A stretch of 64,000 bases of DNA from Pseudoalteromonas sp. NC201 (GTDB lineage: Bacteria > Pseudomonadota > Gammaproteobacteria > Enterobacterales > Alteromonadaceae): the NCBI RefSeq assembly GCF_002850255.1, contig NZ_CP022523.1, positions 630,486 to 694,485 on the forward strand, written 5' to 3'. Below, piece by piece: positions 1 to 8,657 of this stretch; position 1 is the stretch's first letter; every line of letters starts with the position of its first letter. The notes under the pieces were generated by a model. The model was not told the origin of the DNA. It searched no databases and saw only the letters and a program-made list of their open reading frames with translations. The position numbers and the translations under genes were made by a program.

Positions 1-3000
1 CAAGTAGTGACATGATGTTGATGCACTAGTTCAAGCCACGTAGCTGCGTCTCTACGGCTTGCCTCATTGAGTAATACAACACTGCCGCCAACGCTTAACA
101 AGCCAAATAGATCGTATACCGAGAGATCAAAATCCAATGCAGAAACAGCAAGTACTCGGCTATTGCTGTTGATAGCATAGTGTCGATTTAGCTGGTCAAT
201 GGTATTTGCAGTCGCTTGATGACACATTTCGACCCCTTTGGGTTCACCGGTAGAACCTGAGGTAAAGATCACATATGCGGGTGCATCTGTTGCTACTGTC
301 AAGGGGGTTGCCAGTGGCGTAAAGTCCTCTGCATCCGTTACATTGAAGCGAGTGACACCCTGCTCAACGTCTTGGTTGATGTGTGCTTCGTTCGTAAGTA
401 TCCAACGGATCCCCGCAGTGCGATGAATTTTCGCTTGACGGCTGGTGGGTTGATGAATACCAATTGGCACATAGCAGCCTCCAGCGGCCATAATGCCAAA
501 TACGGCAGCAACCTGATCTACCCCTCTTGGCAAGCTCACTGCCACCGCTTCACTTAGCGATAATCCTCGTTGAGTAAGTAAGTGGGCGATACGCAGTGCT
601 TTATCTGCCAATTGGCCATAGGTTACTATTTGCTCATCAGCTATCAGCGCAACGGTATCGGGGTGCTGACGGGCATAGTCAAACATAGCCTGGTGTAAAG
701 TACGAGGCGTTTGTTCAGCGTAGGTGCTGTTTACTCGGTCTCGCACCAACTGTTGAGATTTGGGTAATGCGTGGCTAAATGCTGTATCCGTTGAAATAGA
801 TACTTCGTCCAGTAATGTTAAGAAACGGCTAAACATATTGTCTAGCAACTCAGCTGGAAACAGTGCATCGACGGCATCCCAAGATAGAATGAGCTCACCT
901 CTGAACTCATACATTTGATGATCAAGCCAAACCTGTGGGGTTGCTGACAATCCGCCATCGGTAAATTGTGGTAAATCTTCGTTGAAAGAGTCTGCCAGTA
1001 AGTCGTCAGCCATCCCTAACGTACTGGTAAAGACAATGGGCAATGCAGCTGCGGTGCGCCCCATAGTTCGGCTACGCTCTCTTTGCACCCACACTGATGA
1101 AACTGCTCGGTGATCAAGTACATCAGCAAGTTGCTCTTGCAGTTGTTTTGCATGTTGAGCAATTGTGATGTGCTCATCAGGGTGGTAAGCAAGGGGGGCC
1201 AGAGACGTAAAATCACCAACAATACTGCCAACTTCAGGATGTACATTTTGACGATCAAATAGAGTTACATTTAAGGTATGTGGATGGCCACCACTGTACT
1301 GACCGAGTACTTCCGCATAGGCACTCAGCACTAAAATACTTGGTGTTACATTTTGCGAGCGAGCCGCTTGTTTAATGGCTTGCCACTTGGCTTTTGGCAA
1401 TCTTGCACTGCGGCGAGAGAATTCGCTGTGTTCAATTTGCAGTGGATCTTGTGCCAGTGGTAGTGCCGCAGCATCCGGCAAGGTAGATAAACGTTCTTGC
1501 CAGTATGCTTGGGCTTCATCTATGGCTTGCTGGCTATGTTGAACTTGGGTGACATAGTCTCTAAAGGTTAAGGAAAGTGGCGTTAGTTCAGTATCTGGCG
1601 CTTGGTATAAAGCAGCGAATTCGCGCAATAACAACATGATGCTATAGCCGTCTAGTGTCATGTAGTTAAACATCAAAGCAAGACGCGTACGCTCAGTTTC
1701 ACCCGCTTGATATCTTGCAACTTTAATCGTTATCGCATCATGTAAATGTTGGCTATTTTTAGTTTGCCACCATGCGTGAATTTGCGTTCGTGCTTGGTCT
1801 AAACAGGTGTAAGTCATTGGATCGATATCCAATTTTGGTATGCCGCTTTGCTGCAACACAACCTGTTGGTTATTATCGCTCACTTGGGCGCGCAACATAT
1901 CATGGCGTGCATACAGCTTTTTCCATGCGAACATCATTCGCTCGGTATCAAGCGTTAAACTATCGAGTTCGAGTAAGTAGTGAGTGCCGCAATTAAGCGG
2001 GAAGCCCGGGGTTTGGCCTAACCAATAAGCACTTTGTACTTCAGTCAGTGCAAATGGTTCAAACTGATGTTCGGGTCTAGCTACAATTTGCTTGCACTGT
2101 GTGGCTTCATGCATCTCAAGTGTTGCTGCAAATGCACCAAGCGTTGGGCTGGCAAACAAAGTGCGTAAAGGTTGCTTGGTCGACAACCCTTGTTGGGCGA
2201 GCTGAGTTAGGAATTGGGTCGCGACCAGCGAATCGCCACCGAGTGCAAAAAAGCTGCTTTCTAGGCCAACATTGGCAACCCCAAGTAAGTCTTTCCAAAG
2301 CTGTGCAACTTGAAGTTCGTTATCTGTTTGTGGCGCTGTTACAGCCACTTCAACGCTAAGTTGGTCGTCAAGCTGGGTAGCAAGTTGTTTTCTATCTACT
2401 TTCCCATTAGCGCTTAGTGGCAGTGCATTTAAGGCTAAGAAGTGACTCGGTACCATATAATCTGGCAAAGAAAGAGCAAGTTCTGTTTTTACTGCATCGA
2501 GATCCAGTTCCGTGCTTTCATCCATTACCAGTGCAGCAACCAACATTTTAGGCTCGCTAATGGTTAATGCCACTCCACGAGAAATGCCTTTAATACGGGC
2601 GAGAGCCGTATCAATTTCACCCAGTTCAATACGATGACCGCGTACTTTCACTTGGTGATCTATACGCCCTAAGAACTCAAGGTTGCCATCTGGCCAGTAT
2701 CTACCTCTATCGCCGGTACGATACCAACGAGTAGCTTCGTGGTTGACAAAGCGCTCAGCTGTGAGCTTTTGATCTCCCCGATACGCACTAGCAAGGCCTG
2801 CACCACCTATCCATAGCTCACCTGCAACCCAATCTGGGCAGTCGCGTCCGTAGGCATCGACGACACGGTAGGTTTGGTTCGGTAGTGGTTTACCGTAAGG
2901 AATGGAGTTCCAGTGAGCTGGAATGTCGCCCTTTACCTCACAGAAATTCGACCAAATAGCTGCTTCTGTTGCGCCACCCATAGCGATAAGTGGAACTTCG

Positions 3001-6000
3001 GCTTTATTTTTGGCTTGTAAACGCGGTGGAATATCTAGGCCAATCCAATCACCTGACAACATCACTTGTTTGAAAGGCAGTTGCCTGTCATCTTGCTCTG
3101 CAACGATGAGCAACATATCCAGCAGGACGGGTACAGAGTTCCAGACAGTGATATTATGTTGGTGCACGAGCTGTAACCATTCGCTGGCATCGCGGCGGTT
3201 TTCATCACTGAGCAACACAACTTGGCCCCCCACACCGAGTAAGCCAAAGATATCGTATACCGACAAGTCGAAATCCACTGCAGACACTGCTAATACACAG
3301 CTATGTTTATCAATTTTATAGAGTTGATTGATTTGATCTATGGTGTTTGCGGTTGCCTGATGGCACATTTCCACCCCTTTTGGTTCACCAGTCGAGCCCG
3401 AGGTAAAAATAATGTATGCAGGTTGTTCTGGTGATACTTCTATAGGCATTGCTTGTGGTGTACTTGCTGTAGCCACGTCCAACCTTATCACTGACTCGAT
3501 GGATTCGACTTCTAAGTGATCACTGTCAGTAAGCACTAATCGGATCCCTGCTATACGATGTATTTTTGCCTGACGGCTCGCAGGCTGATGGATCCCGATT
3601 GGCACGTAACAACCGCCCGCAGCCATAACTCCCAAAATAGCCGCAATTTGATCTATGCCACGTGGCAAAGTGACTGCAACAGGTTCTGCTGGTTCGAGCT
3701 GATGTTGCTGCAATAGCGCTGCAATACAGAGCGCTTGCTCACATAGCTGTGCATAACTGACATGCGAGTTTTCAAATACCAGTGCCGTGTCGCCGGGGTT
3801 TTGCTGTGCGTGCGCAAAAATAGCATGGTGCAAAGTGCGTGGTGTTTGTGGGCGTTCGGTGTGATTTACCGCGAGACGTGTATGCGCTTGTGCATCAGGT
3901 AATGGTAAGGACAGCTCCTCTTCCCAACTGCTATGACACAGCTTTTCAAGCGCACCAACATAGCTGTTGAACATGTTATCAATCATACCGGCTGGGAAAA
4001 GTGCATCCACCGCATCCCAAGATAGAATAAGCGAACCATCAAATTCGTATAATTGATGGTCGAGCCAAACTTGCGGTGTTTGTGATAAACCTCCAGGTAC
4101 AATCTTGGGGAAATCGCCGTTTGAGTTTTCAAACAAGCCGCCACCAAGACCCAAGGTGCTGGTAAATACCACAGGCAGCGCTGCTGATGAGAGTGTGCTA
4201 TGGCGAGCTTGCTCGCGCTGGATCCAAATTGATGAAATTGCTTTGTGTTCAATAGCCTGTGCAATTTGCAGCTGCGCTTCCTGCGCTTGTACCAATAATG
4301 AGTTACCAATATTTTTACGAAATGCGATGGGGGCTAATGTGGTGAAGTCACCAAACACTTTATTGATATCCTCGTGCACATCTTGGCGGTCAAACAGGGT
4401 TAAATTGAGCGTGTGATCACCTTCGCTCCAGCGTCTCAGCACATTGCTGTAGGCCGTTAATAGTAGTACTGAAGGGGTAATGCCATAGGATCTCGCTTTA
4501 TTTTTAAGTGCTTGCCAAGTAGTCGCATCTAGTTGTGCTTCGCGGCGCACAAATTCAGGCTGAGTAATATTTTGTGGGTCTTGTGCCAGTGGTAATTGTG
4601 GCGCAGGTGGTAAGGTATTAATCTGTTCTCGCCAGTATGCTTGTGCAGCTATACGCTCTGCATCATTGTGTTGCACTTGGATCACGTAGTCTCTAAACGA
4701 AACATTAATCTCAGGCAAGTGATAAGCGGGATCGTTATAAAGGCTTGCAAGCTGATCTAGCAGCAATTTAATGCTAAACCCATCGAGCGTTAAGTAATCA
4801 AAAATGATCCCTAAACGGGTCTTATTAGTACCATAATTTACGGCGCAAATACGGTGATTAGGTAACGTCACTGACTCATTTTGGTCGTGGCTTTGTAGCG
4901 CCTGTTCACAAACTCTACGCCAAAACTGGTGGAGATGATCCCGAGCAGCATTGGCGTGATTATTGGTTTCTGATTTCAAGCTCACTTGTGCAATAGACAC
5001 CGCAGGTAAATGAGACAGCAGTTGTTGCTGACCGTCTGGTGTGATCACTGCTCGCAGCATCTCATGGTGCTCAACCAGTTGGTCCCAAGCTTTTGCCATA
5101 CGTTGAATATCGACATTTTCTCCCTCCAACTCTAGCAAATACAAAGTGCTGCAGTTAAGCGGCAATCCCGGTGTTTGGCCCATCCAATAAGCACGTTGTA
5201 CCTCGGTGAGAGGGAATGGTGCATAACGATTATCTAGATCTGCCACTATTTCGAGTTTTGTTATCGGCGCGATGCTTTCTAAACGCGCTGCGTAGGCGCT
5301 TAATTGAGGAGATGAGAATAAGTCGGGCAGTGGTTTTGGAGATGCCAAACCTTGTTGTTTGAGCTTTGCAATAAGCTGAGTCGCAATTAAGCTATCTCCA
5401 CCTAACTCGAAGAAATGGCTTTGCTGACCGATTTGCTCAACCCCCAGTAAAGACCGCCATATATTGGCAAGGCATTTTTCGTTGTCTGTTTGCGGCGCGG
5501 TTAAACTCAACGCACACTGCTGCTGCGTGGCAGCCAGCTGGTTGACAAGTGCTTTTCGGTCTATTTTACCATTGCCACTGAGTGGCAGCTGCGGTGCAAA
5601 TTCGATATGGCTTGGCACCATATAATCTGGCAGTAGCTTGTGTAATTGGCGTTGTATGGCGGCGCTGTCTAACGTGCTTTGAGCAGCTAAAACCACAACA
5701 CTCGCTAGGCTCTTAGGCTCGCCAATGGTCACGGTAACAGCGCGCTGAACACCATTAATATTGGCAAGGGCTGTATCAATTTCACCCAACTCAATACGAT
5801 GCCCGCGTATTTTAACTTGATGATCGATGCGTCCTAAAAACTCGAGGTTGCCATCAGGCCAGTAACGACCTTGGTCGCCAGTGCGATACCAACGCTCGCC
5901 ATGTTGTTCAACGAAGCGTGCCGCCGTTTGCGTGCTATCACCACGATAACAAGTTGCTAGACCAATACCGCCGATCCATAGCTCACCAGGAACCCAATCT

Positions 6001-8654
6001 GGGCAATCTTGACCGTGCTTATCAACAACGCGATACTTTTGGTTTGGCAGAGGTTTACCGTATGGGATTGAGTGCCAATGCAGTGGCAGTGGTGAGCGAA
6101 CTTCACACCGGTTTGACCAAATAGCTGCTTCTGTTGCGCCACCCATTGCAATAATAGGTGGATTGGTGGCGCTGATATGTTGTAGCCGAGGAGGAAGGTC
6201 TAAGCCTATCCAATCACCAGACAACATCACCTGCTCAAAGTGCAGTTGGCGGCTATCTTGTTCCGCCGTGGTCAAAAGCATATCTAGCAATATCGGAACA
6301 GAGTTCCAAATAGTTACCTTGTGTTGATGTACCAGCTCAAGCCATGCTTGTGCATCACGGCGCTGCTGCTCATCAATAACGACTAGCTGTCCGCCAACAC
6401 TTAACAAACCAAAAATATCATATACAGAAAGGTCAAAATCAAGCGCTGAAACCCCGAGCGCACAGCTATCTTGGCCAATTTGATAGTCTTTATTGAGCTG
6501 ATAAATGGTATTGGCAGTGGCCTGATGACTCATTTCAACCCCTTTGGGTTCACCTGTAGAGCCCGATGTGAATATGATATAGGCGGGATTTGCAGGGTCT
6601 TTGATAACAGCTGATTCTAGTGGCTCAGCTAAAAGCGCTTGTTGAATATCAATACATTTTACTGCTGGGTCATGTTCTGGATCGTCACCAATAGCAATTG
6701 CTAGCTTGACCTCTGCGGTGCGATGGATCTTTTCTCGCCGTGATTGAGGCTGGTGAGGTCCTATAGGCACATAACAGCCACCGGCTGCCAGTATTCCAAG
6801 TATCGCTATGATCTGCTCAGCGCTTCTGGGTAATGTTACGGCTACAGGTTCTGCACTATTCAGCCCTTGTTGCTTCAAATAAGCGGCTATGCGTAGCGCT
6901 TTTTCAGCGACGGTGCGATAGCTTAACCGTTCGCTGTTGAATATTAATGCAGTCTTATCTGGGTGTACCTGAGCACCTCTAAAAAATGCTTCATGCAATG
7001 TATGTGGGGTATAAGGTGCGACGGTGTTATTGGCTGCTTTGCGTTGGATTTGCTGATACTCTGGCAGGTCAATAAGATGTAATGCGTGCCATGCACTGCT
7101 ATTTGCCGCTAGGTTTTCAAGTAATGCAACATAGCTTGCAAACATAGTATCAATTAGCGACTCTGGGAAAATCTCATCCACAGCATCCCATGCCAGCATC
7201 AAACCTTCATCGACTTCATAGACTTGATGGTCTAACCACACTTGCGGCGTTTGCGAGATCATATAGTTAAATTGACCTAATACCGTGTCTTGTTGCGACA
7301 GAAGTGGGGTGCCTAAGTTACAGGCAAATACGATAGGTGCGCTCACACCCTGTGCATAACCGTGTTTTACTAAATCGCGTTGGATTTGAACTGCGGAATA
7401 ATCACTGTGTGCAACGTTTTGGTGAAACTGGCTTTGTATTGCTTTCGTATGATCAATAAAACCTTTTGCTTCACTAAAATCACAATCTAAAAGCAATAGA
7501 TTGGTGAAGTCGGCAACCATGTTTTCAATGCCTGGGTGCTGAGTTTTGCGATCAAAAAGAGGTAAGTTCAGCGTGAATTTCTGCTCGGCACTAAATTTGG
7601 CAAGTACGTACGCATAACTAGTGACGAGCAACATAGCGGGCGTCACTTGATGCTGTTGTGCGGTATTTTTAAGCGTCTTCCACTGGTACTGGCTCAAGGT
7701 GTGCAAACGGCGAGAAAATGTTGGTCGAGTGATCGTTCGAGGGTCGCAACGAAGGGGAAGCTGTGGGCCCGAAGGTAGGGTTGCTAAACGCGTTTGCCAA
7801 TAAGCTTTGTCTGCTTCAAACTTATCTTTATTTTGTGCATTTTCAAACGCTAGATACTTTGCGAAGCTCCAGTGTGGATCCGTGTTGAGTGTACCGCCAT
7901 GATAAAGCACCGCAAGATCTTTTAATAAGATATTTAAGCTCTGCACGTCAGCGACCAGTAGGTCTACATCAAAGTGGATCCGACATTTTCCTTCGGGAAG
8001 TAAACTCAATTCCAGCCCTAGGGTTTGACCATACTCAATACCTAATTTTCGGTGTGATAGACGGCTGCGGATTTGTTCTGCCGCTTTAGTTGCCTCATCA
8101 AGAGTTAGTGACCTAAAGTCGTTAATTGCAAGCCCCGGAGTGGGTAGCGATGAATGCACTTGCTGGGTACCAGACTCAGTAAACTGCGCACGTAGCATGG
8201 GATGATAGTGATAAAGTGCATGCCAAGCTTGTTCGAGCCTAATTGGATCGATGTCTTGATTGTCTATTTCCAGATAGGCGTGACAACCGACGCCACCAAG
8301 CTCTTGCTCATCTTGGCGACCAATCCAATAGGCATATTGCACGTCAGTGAGCTCAAACTCTGCGTAGGGATCTATATCGGGTAGTTTAGGGGCTTCAGTA
8401 ACTTCGACATCAGTATCAATTTGCGTGCATAAAAGTGTTATCCAGTCGCTAAGAACTGGTTGTTCAATCAGTTTTGAAAAGGTCACTTTTGCGCCTTGTT
8501 TTCGCCACTGATTGACCAAACGCATCATATGCATTGAGTCTAAGCCAAGTTCAATAAGGTTGGCATCTAGCTTGTCTTCAAGCGGTGTTTGCACAAACGC
8601 TTGTACATGTTTTAACAGCTGTTTCTTATTTAGGGGGGTCTTTACCTGTGCCAT
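1..8654 (-). CDS. Siderophore NRPS, ArCP-Cy-A-PCP-Cy-A-PCP-Cy-A (3' end beyond window)
   Basis: Nonribosomal peptide synthetase reading without interruption for 2884 codons from the ATG at 8654 to the left edge. It opens with an aryl carrier domain (GLDSM, Ser40). Then come Cy1 (about 95-520, DLLVAD), A1 (525-1035), PCP1 (LGGDSL near 1084), Cy2 (1140-1600, DYLTLD), A2 (1600-2090), PCP2 (LGGDSL near 2136), Cy3 (2190-2650, NYMTLD) and a truncated A3. A1 and A2 read D-L-Y-N-L-S-M-I-W at the specificity positions, close to the cysteine code of HMWP2 and PchE; the visible part of A3 (FDLSVYD) agrees. By family knowledge it loads salicylate and builds successive thiazolines from cysteine. It follows the ligase/salicylate synthase gene by 3 bp, so it is in the same operon. 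Cy3 has Asn at the first Asp of the DxxxxD motif. The missing end may hold reductase, methyltransferase or thioesterase domains. Confidence 0.93.
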   Translation of the reverse strand, partial: MAQVKTPLNKKQLLKHVQAFVQTPLEDKLDANLIELGLDSMHMMRLVNQWRKQGAKVTFSKLIEQPVLSDWITLLCTQIDTDVEVTEAPKLPDIDPYAEFELTDVQYAYWIGRQDEQELGGVGCHAYLEIDNQDIDPIRLEQAWHALYHYHPMLRAQFTESGTQQVHSSLPTPGLAINDFRSLTLDEATKAAEQIRSRLSHRKLGIEYGQTLGLELSLLPEGKCRIHFDVDLLVADVQSLNILLKDLAVLYHGGTLNTDPHWSFAKYLAFENAQNKDKFEADKAYWQTRLATLPSGPQLPLRCDPRTITRPTFSRRLHTLSQYQWKTLKNTAQQHQVTPAMLLVTSYAYVLAKFSAEQKFTLNLPLFDRKTQHPGIENMVADFTNLLLLDCDFSEAKGFIDHTKAIQSQFHQNVAHSDYSAVQIQRDLVKHGYAQGVSAPIVFACNLGTPLLSQQDTVLGQFNYMISQTPQVWLDHQVYEVDEGLMLAWDAVDEIFPESLIDTMFASYVALLENLAANSSAWHALHLIDLPEYQQIQRKAANNTVAPYTPHTLHEAFFRGAQVHPDKTALIFNSERLSYRTVAEKALRIAAYLKQQGLNSAEPVAVTLPRSAEQIIAILGILAAGGCYVPIGPHQPQSRREKIHRTAEVKLAIAIGDDPEHDPAVKCIDIQQALLAEPLESAVIKDPANPAYIIFTSGSTGEPKGVEMSHQATANTIYQLNKDYQIGQDSCALGVSALDFDLSVYDIFGLLSVGGQLVVIDEQQRRDAQAWLELVHQHKVTIWNSVPILLDMLLTTAEQDSRQLHFEQVMLSGDWIGLDLPPRLQHISATNPPIIAMGGATEAAIWSNRCEVRSPLPLHWHSIPYGKPLPNQKYRVVDKHGQDCPDWVPGELWIGGIGLATCYRGDSTQTAARFVEQHGERWYRTGDQGRYWPDGNLEFLGRIDHQVKIRGHRIELGEIDTALANINGVQRAVTVTIGEPKSLASVVVLAAQSTLDSAAIQRQLHKLLPDYMVPSHIEFAPQLPLSGNGKIDRKALVNQLAATQQQCALSLTAPQTDNEKCLANIWRSLLGVEQIGQQSHFFELGGDSLIATQLIAKLKQQGLASPKPLPDLFSSPQLSAYAARLESIAPITKLEIVADLDNRYAPFPLTEVQRAYWMGQTPGLPLNCSTLYLLELEGENVDIQRMAKAWDQLVEHHEMLRAVITPDGQQQLLSHLPAVSIAQVSLKSETNNHANAARDHLHQFWRRVCEQALQSHDQNESVTLPNHRICAVNYGTNKTRLGIIFDYLTLDGFSIKLLLDQLASLYNDPAYHLPEINVSFRDYVIQVQHNDAERIAAQAYWREQINTLPPAPQLPLAQDPQNITQPEFVRREAQLDATTWQALKNKARSYGITPSVLLLTAYSNVLRRWSEGDHTLNLTLFDRQDVHEDINKVFGDFTTLAPIAFRKNIGNSLLVQAQEAQLQIAQAIEHKAISSIWIQREQARHSTLSSAALPVVFTSTLGLGGGLFENSNGDFPKIVPGGLSQTPQVWLDHQLYEFDGSLILSWDAVDALFPAGMIDNMFNSYVGALEKLCHSSWEEELSLPLPDAQAHTRLAVNHTERPQTPRTLHHAIFAHAQQNPGDTALVFENSHVSYAQLCEQALCIAALLQQHQLEPAEPVAVTLPRGIDQIAAILGVMAAGGCYVPIGIHQPASRQAKIHRIAGIRLVLTDSDHLEVESIESVIRLDVATASTPQAMPIEVSPEQPAYIIFTSGSTGEPKGVEMCHQATANTIDQINQLYKIDKHSCVLAVSAVDFDLSVYDIFGLLGVGGQVVLLSDENRRDASEWLQLVHQHNITVWNSVPVLLDMLLIVAEQDDRQLPFKQVMLSGDWIGLDIPPRLQAKNKAEVPLIAMGGATEAAIWSNFCEVKGDIPAHWNSIPYGKPLPNQTYRVVDAYGRDCPDWVAGELWIGGAGLASAYRGDQKLTAERFVNHEATRWYRTGDRGRYWPDGNLEFLGRIDHQVKVRGHRIELGEIDTALARIKGISRGVALTISEPKMLVAALVMDESTELDLDAVKTELALSLPDYMVPSHFLALNALPLSANGKVDRKQLATQLDDQLSVEVAVTAPQTDNELQVAQLWKDLLGVANVGLESSFFALGGDSLVATQFLTQLAQQGLSTKQPLRTLFASPTLGAFAATLEMHEATQCKQIVARPEHQFEPFALTEVQSAYWLGQTPGFPLNCGTHYLLELDSLTLDTERMMFAWKKLYARHDMLRAQVSDNNQQVVLQQSGIPKLDIDPMTYTCLDQARTQIHAWWQTKNSQHLHDAITIKVARYQAGETERTRLALMFNYMTLDGYSIMLLLREFAALYQAPDTELTPLSLTFRDYVTQVQHSQQAIDEAQAYWQERLSTLPDAAALPLAQDPLQIEHSEFSRRSARLPKAKWQAIKQAARSQNVTPSILVLSAYAEVLGQYSGGHPHTLNVTLFDRQNVHPEVGSIVGDFTSLAPLAYHPDEHITIAQHAKQLQEQLADVLDHRAVSSVWVQRERSRTMGRTAAALPIVFTSTLGMADDLLADSFNEDLPQFTDGGLSATPQVWLDHQMYEFRGELILSWDAVDALFPAELLDNMFSRFLTLLDEVSISTDTAFSHALPKSQQLVRDRVNSTYAEQTPRTLHQAMFDYARQHPDTVALIADEQIVTYGQLADKALRIAHLLTQRGLSLSEAVAVSLPRGVDQVAAVFGIMAAGGCYVPIGIHQPTSRQAKIHRTAGIRWILTNEAHINQDVEQGVTRFNVTDAEDFTPLATPLTVATDAPAYVIFTSGSTGEPKGVEMCHQATANTIDQLNRHYAINSNSRVLAVSALDFDLSVYDLFGLLSVGGSVVLLNEASRRDAATWLELVHQHHVTT

Positions 8655-8657
8655 GTG

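Noticed and set aside
2923..3321. A 132-codon plus-strand frame inside the NRPS
   Set aside because: It is antisense to a continuous NRPS frame with intact adenylation motifs; it is a shadow.
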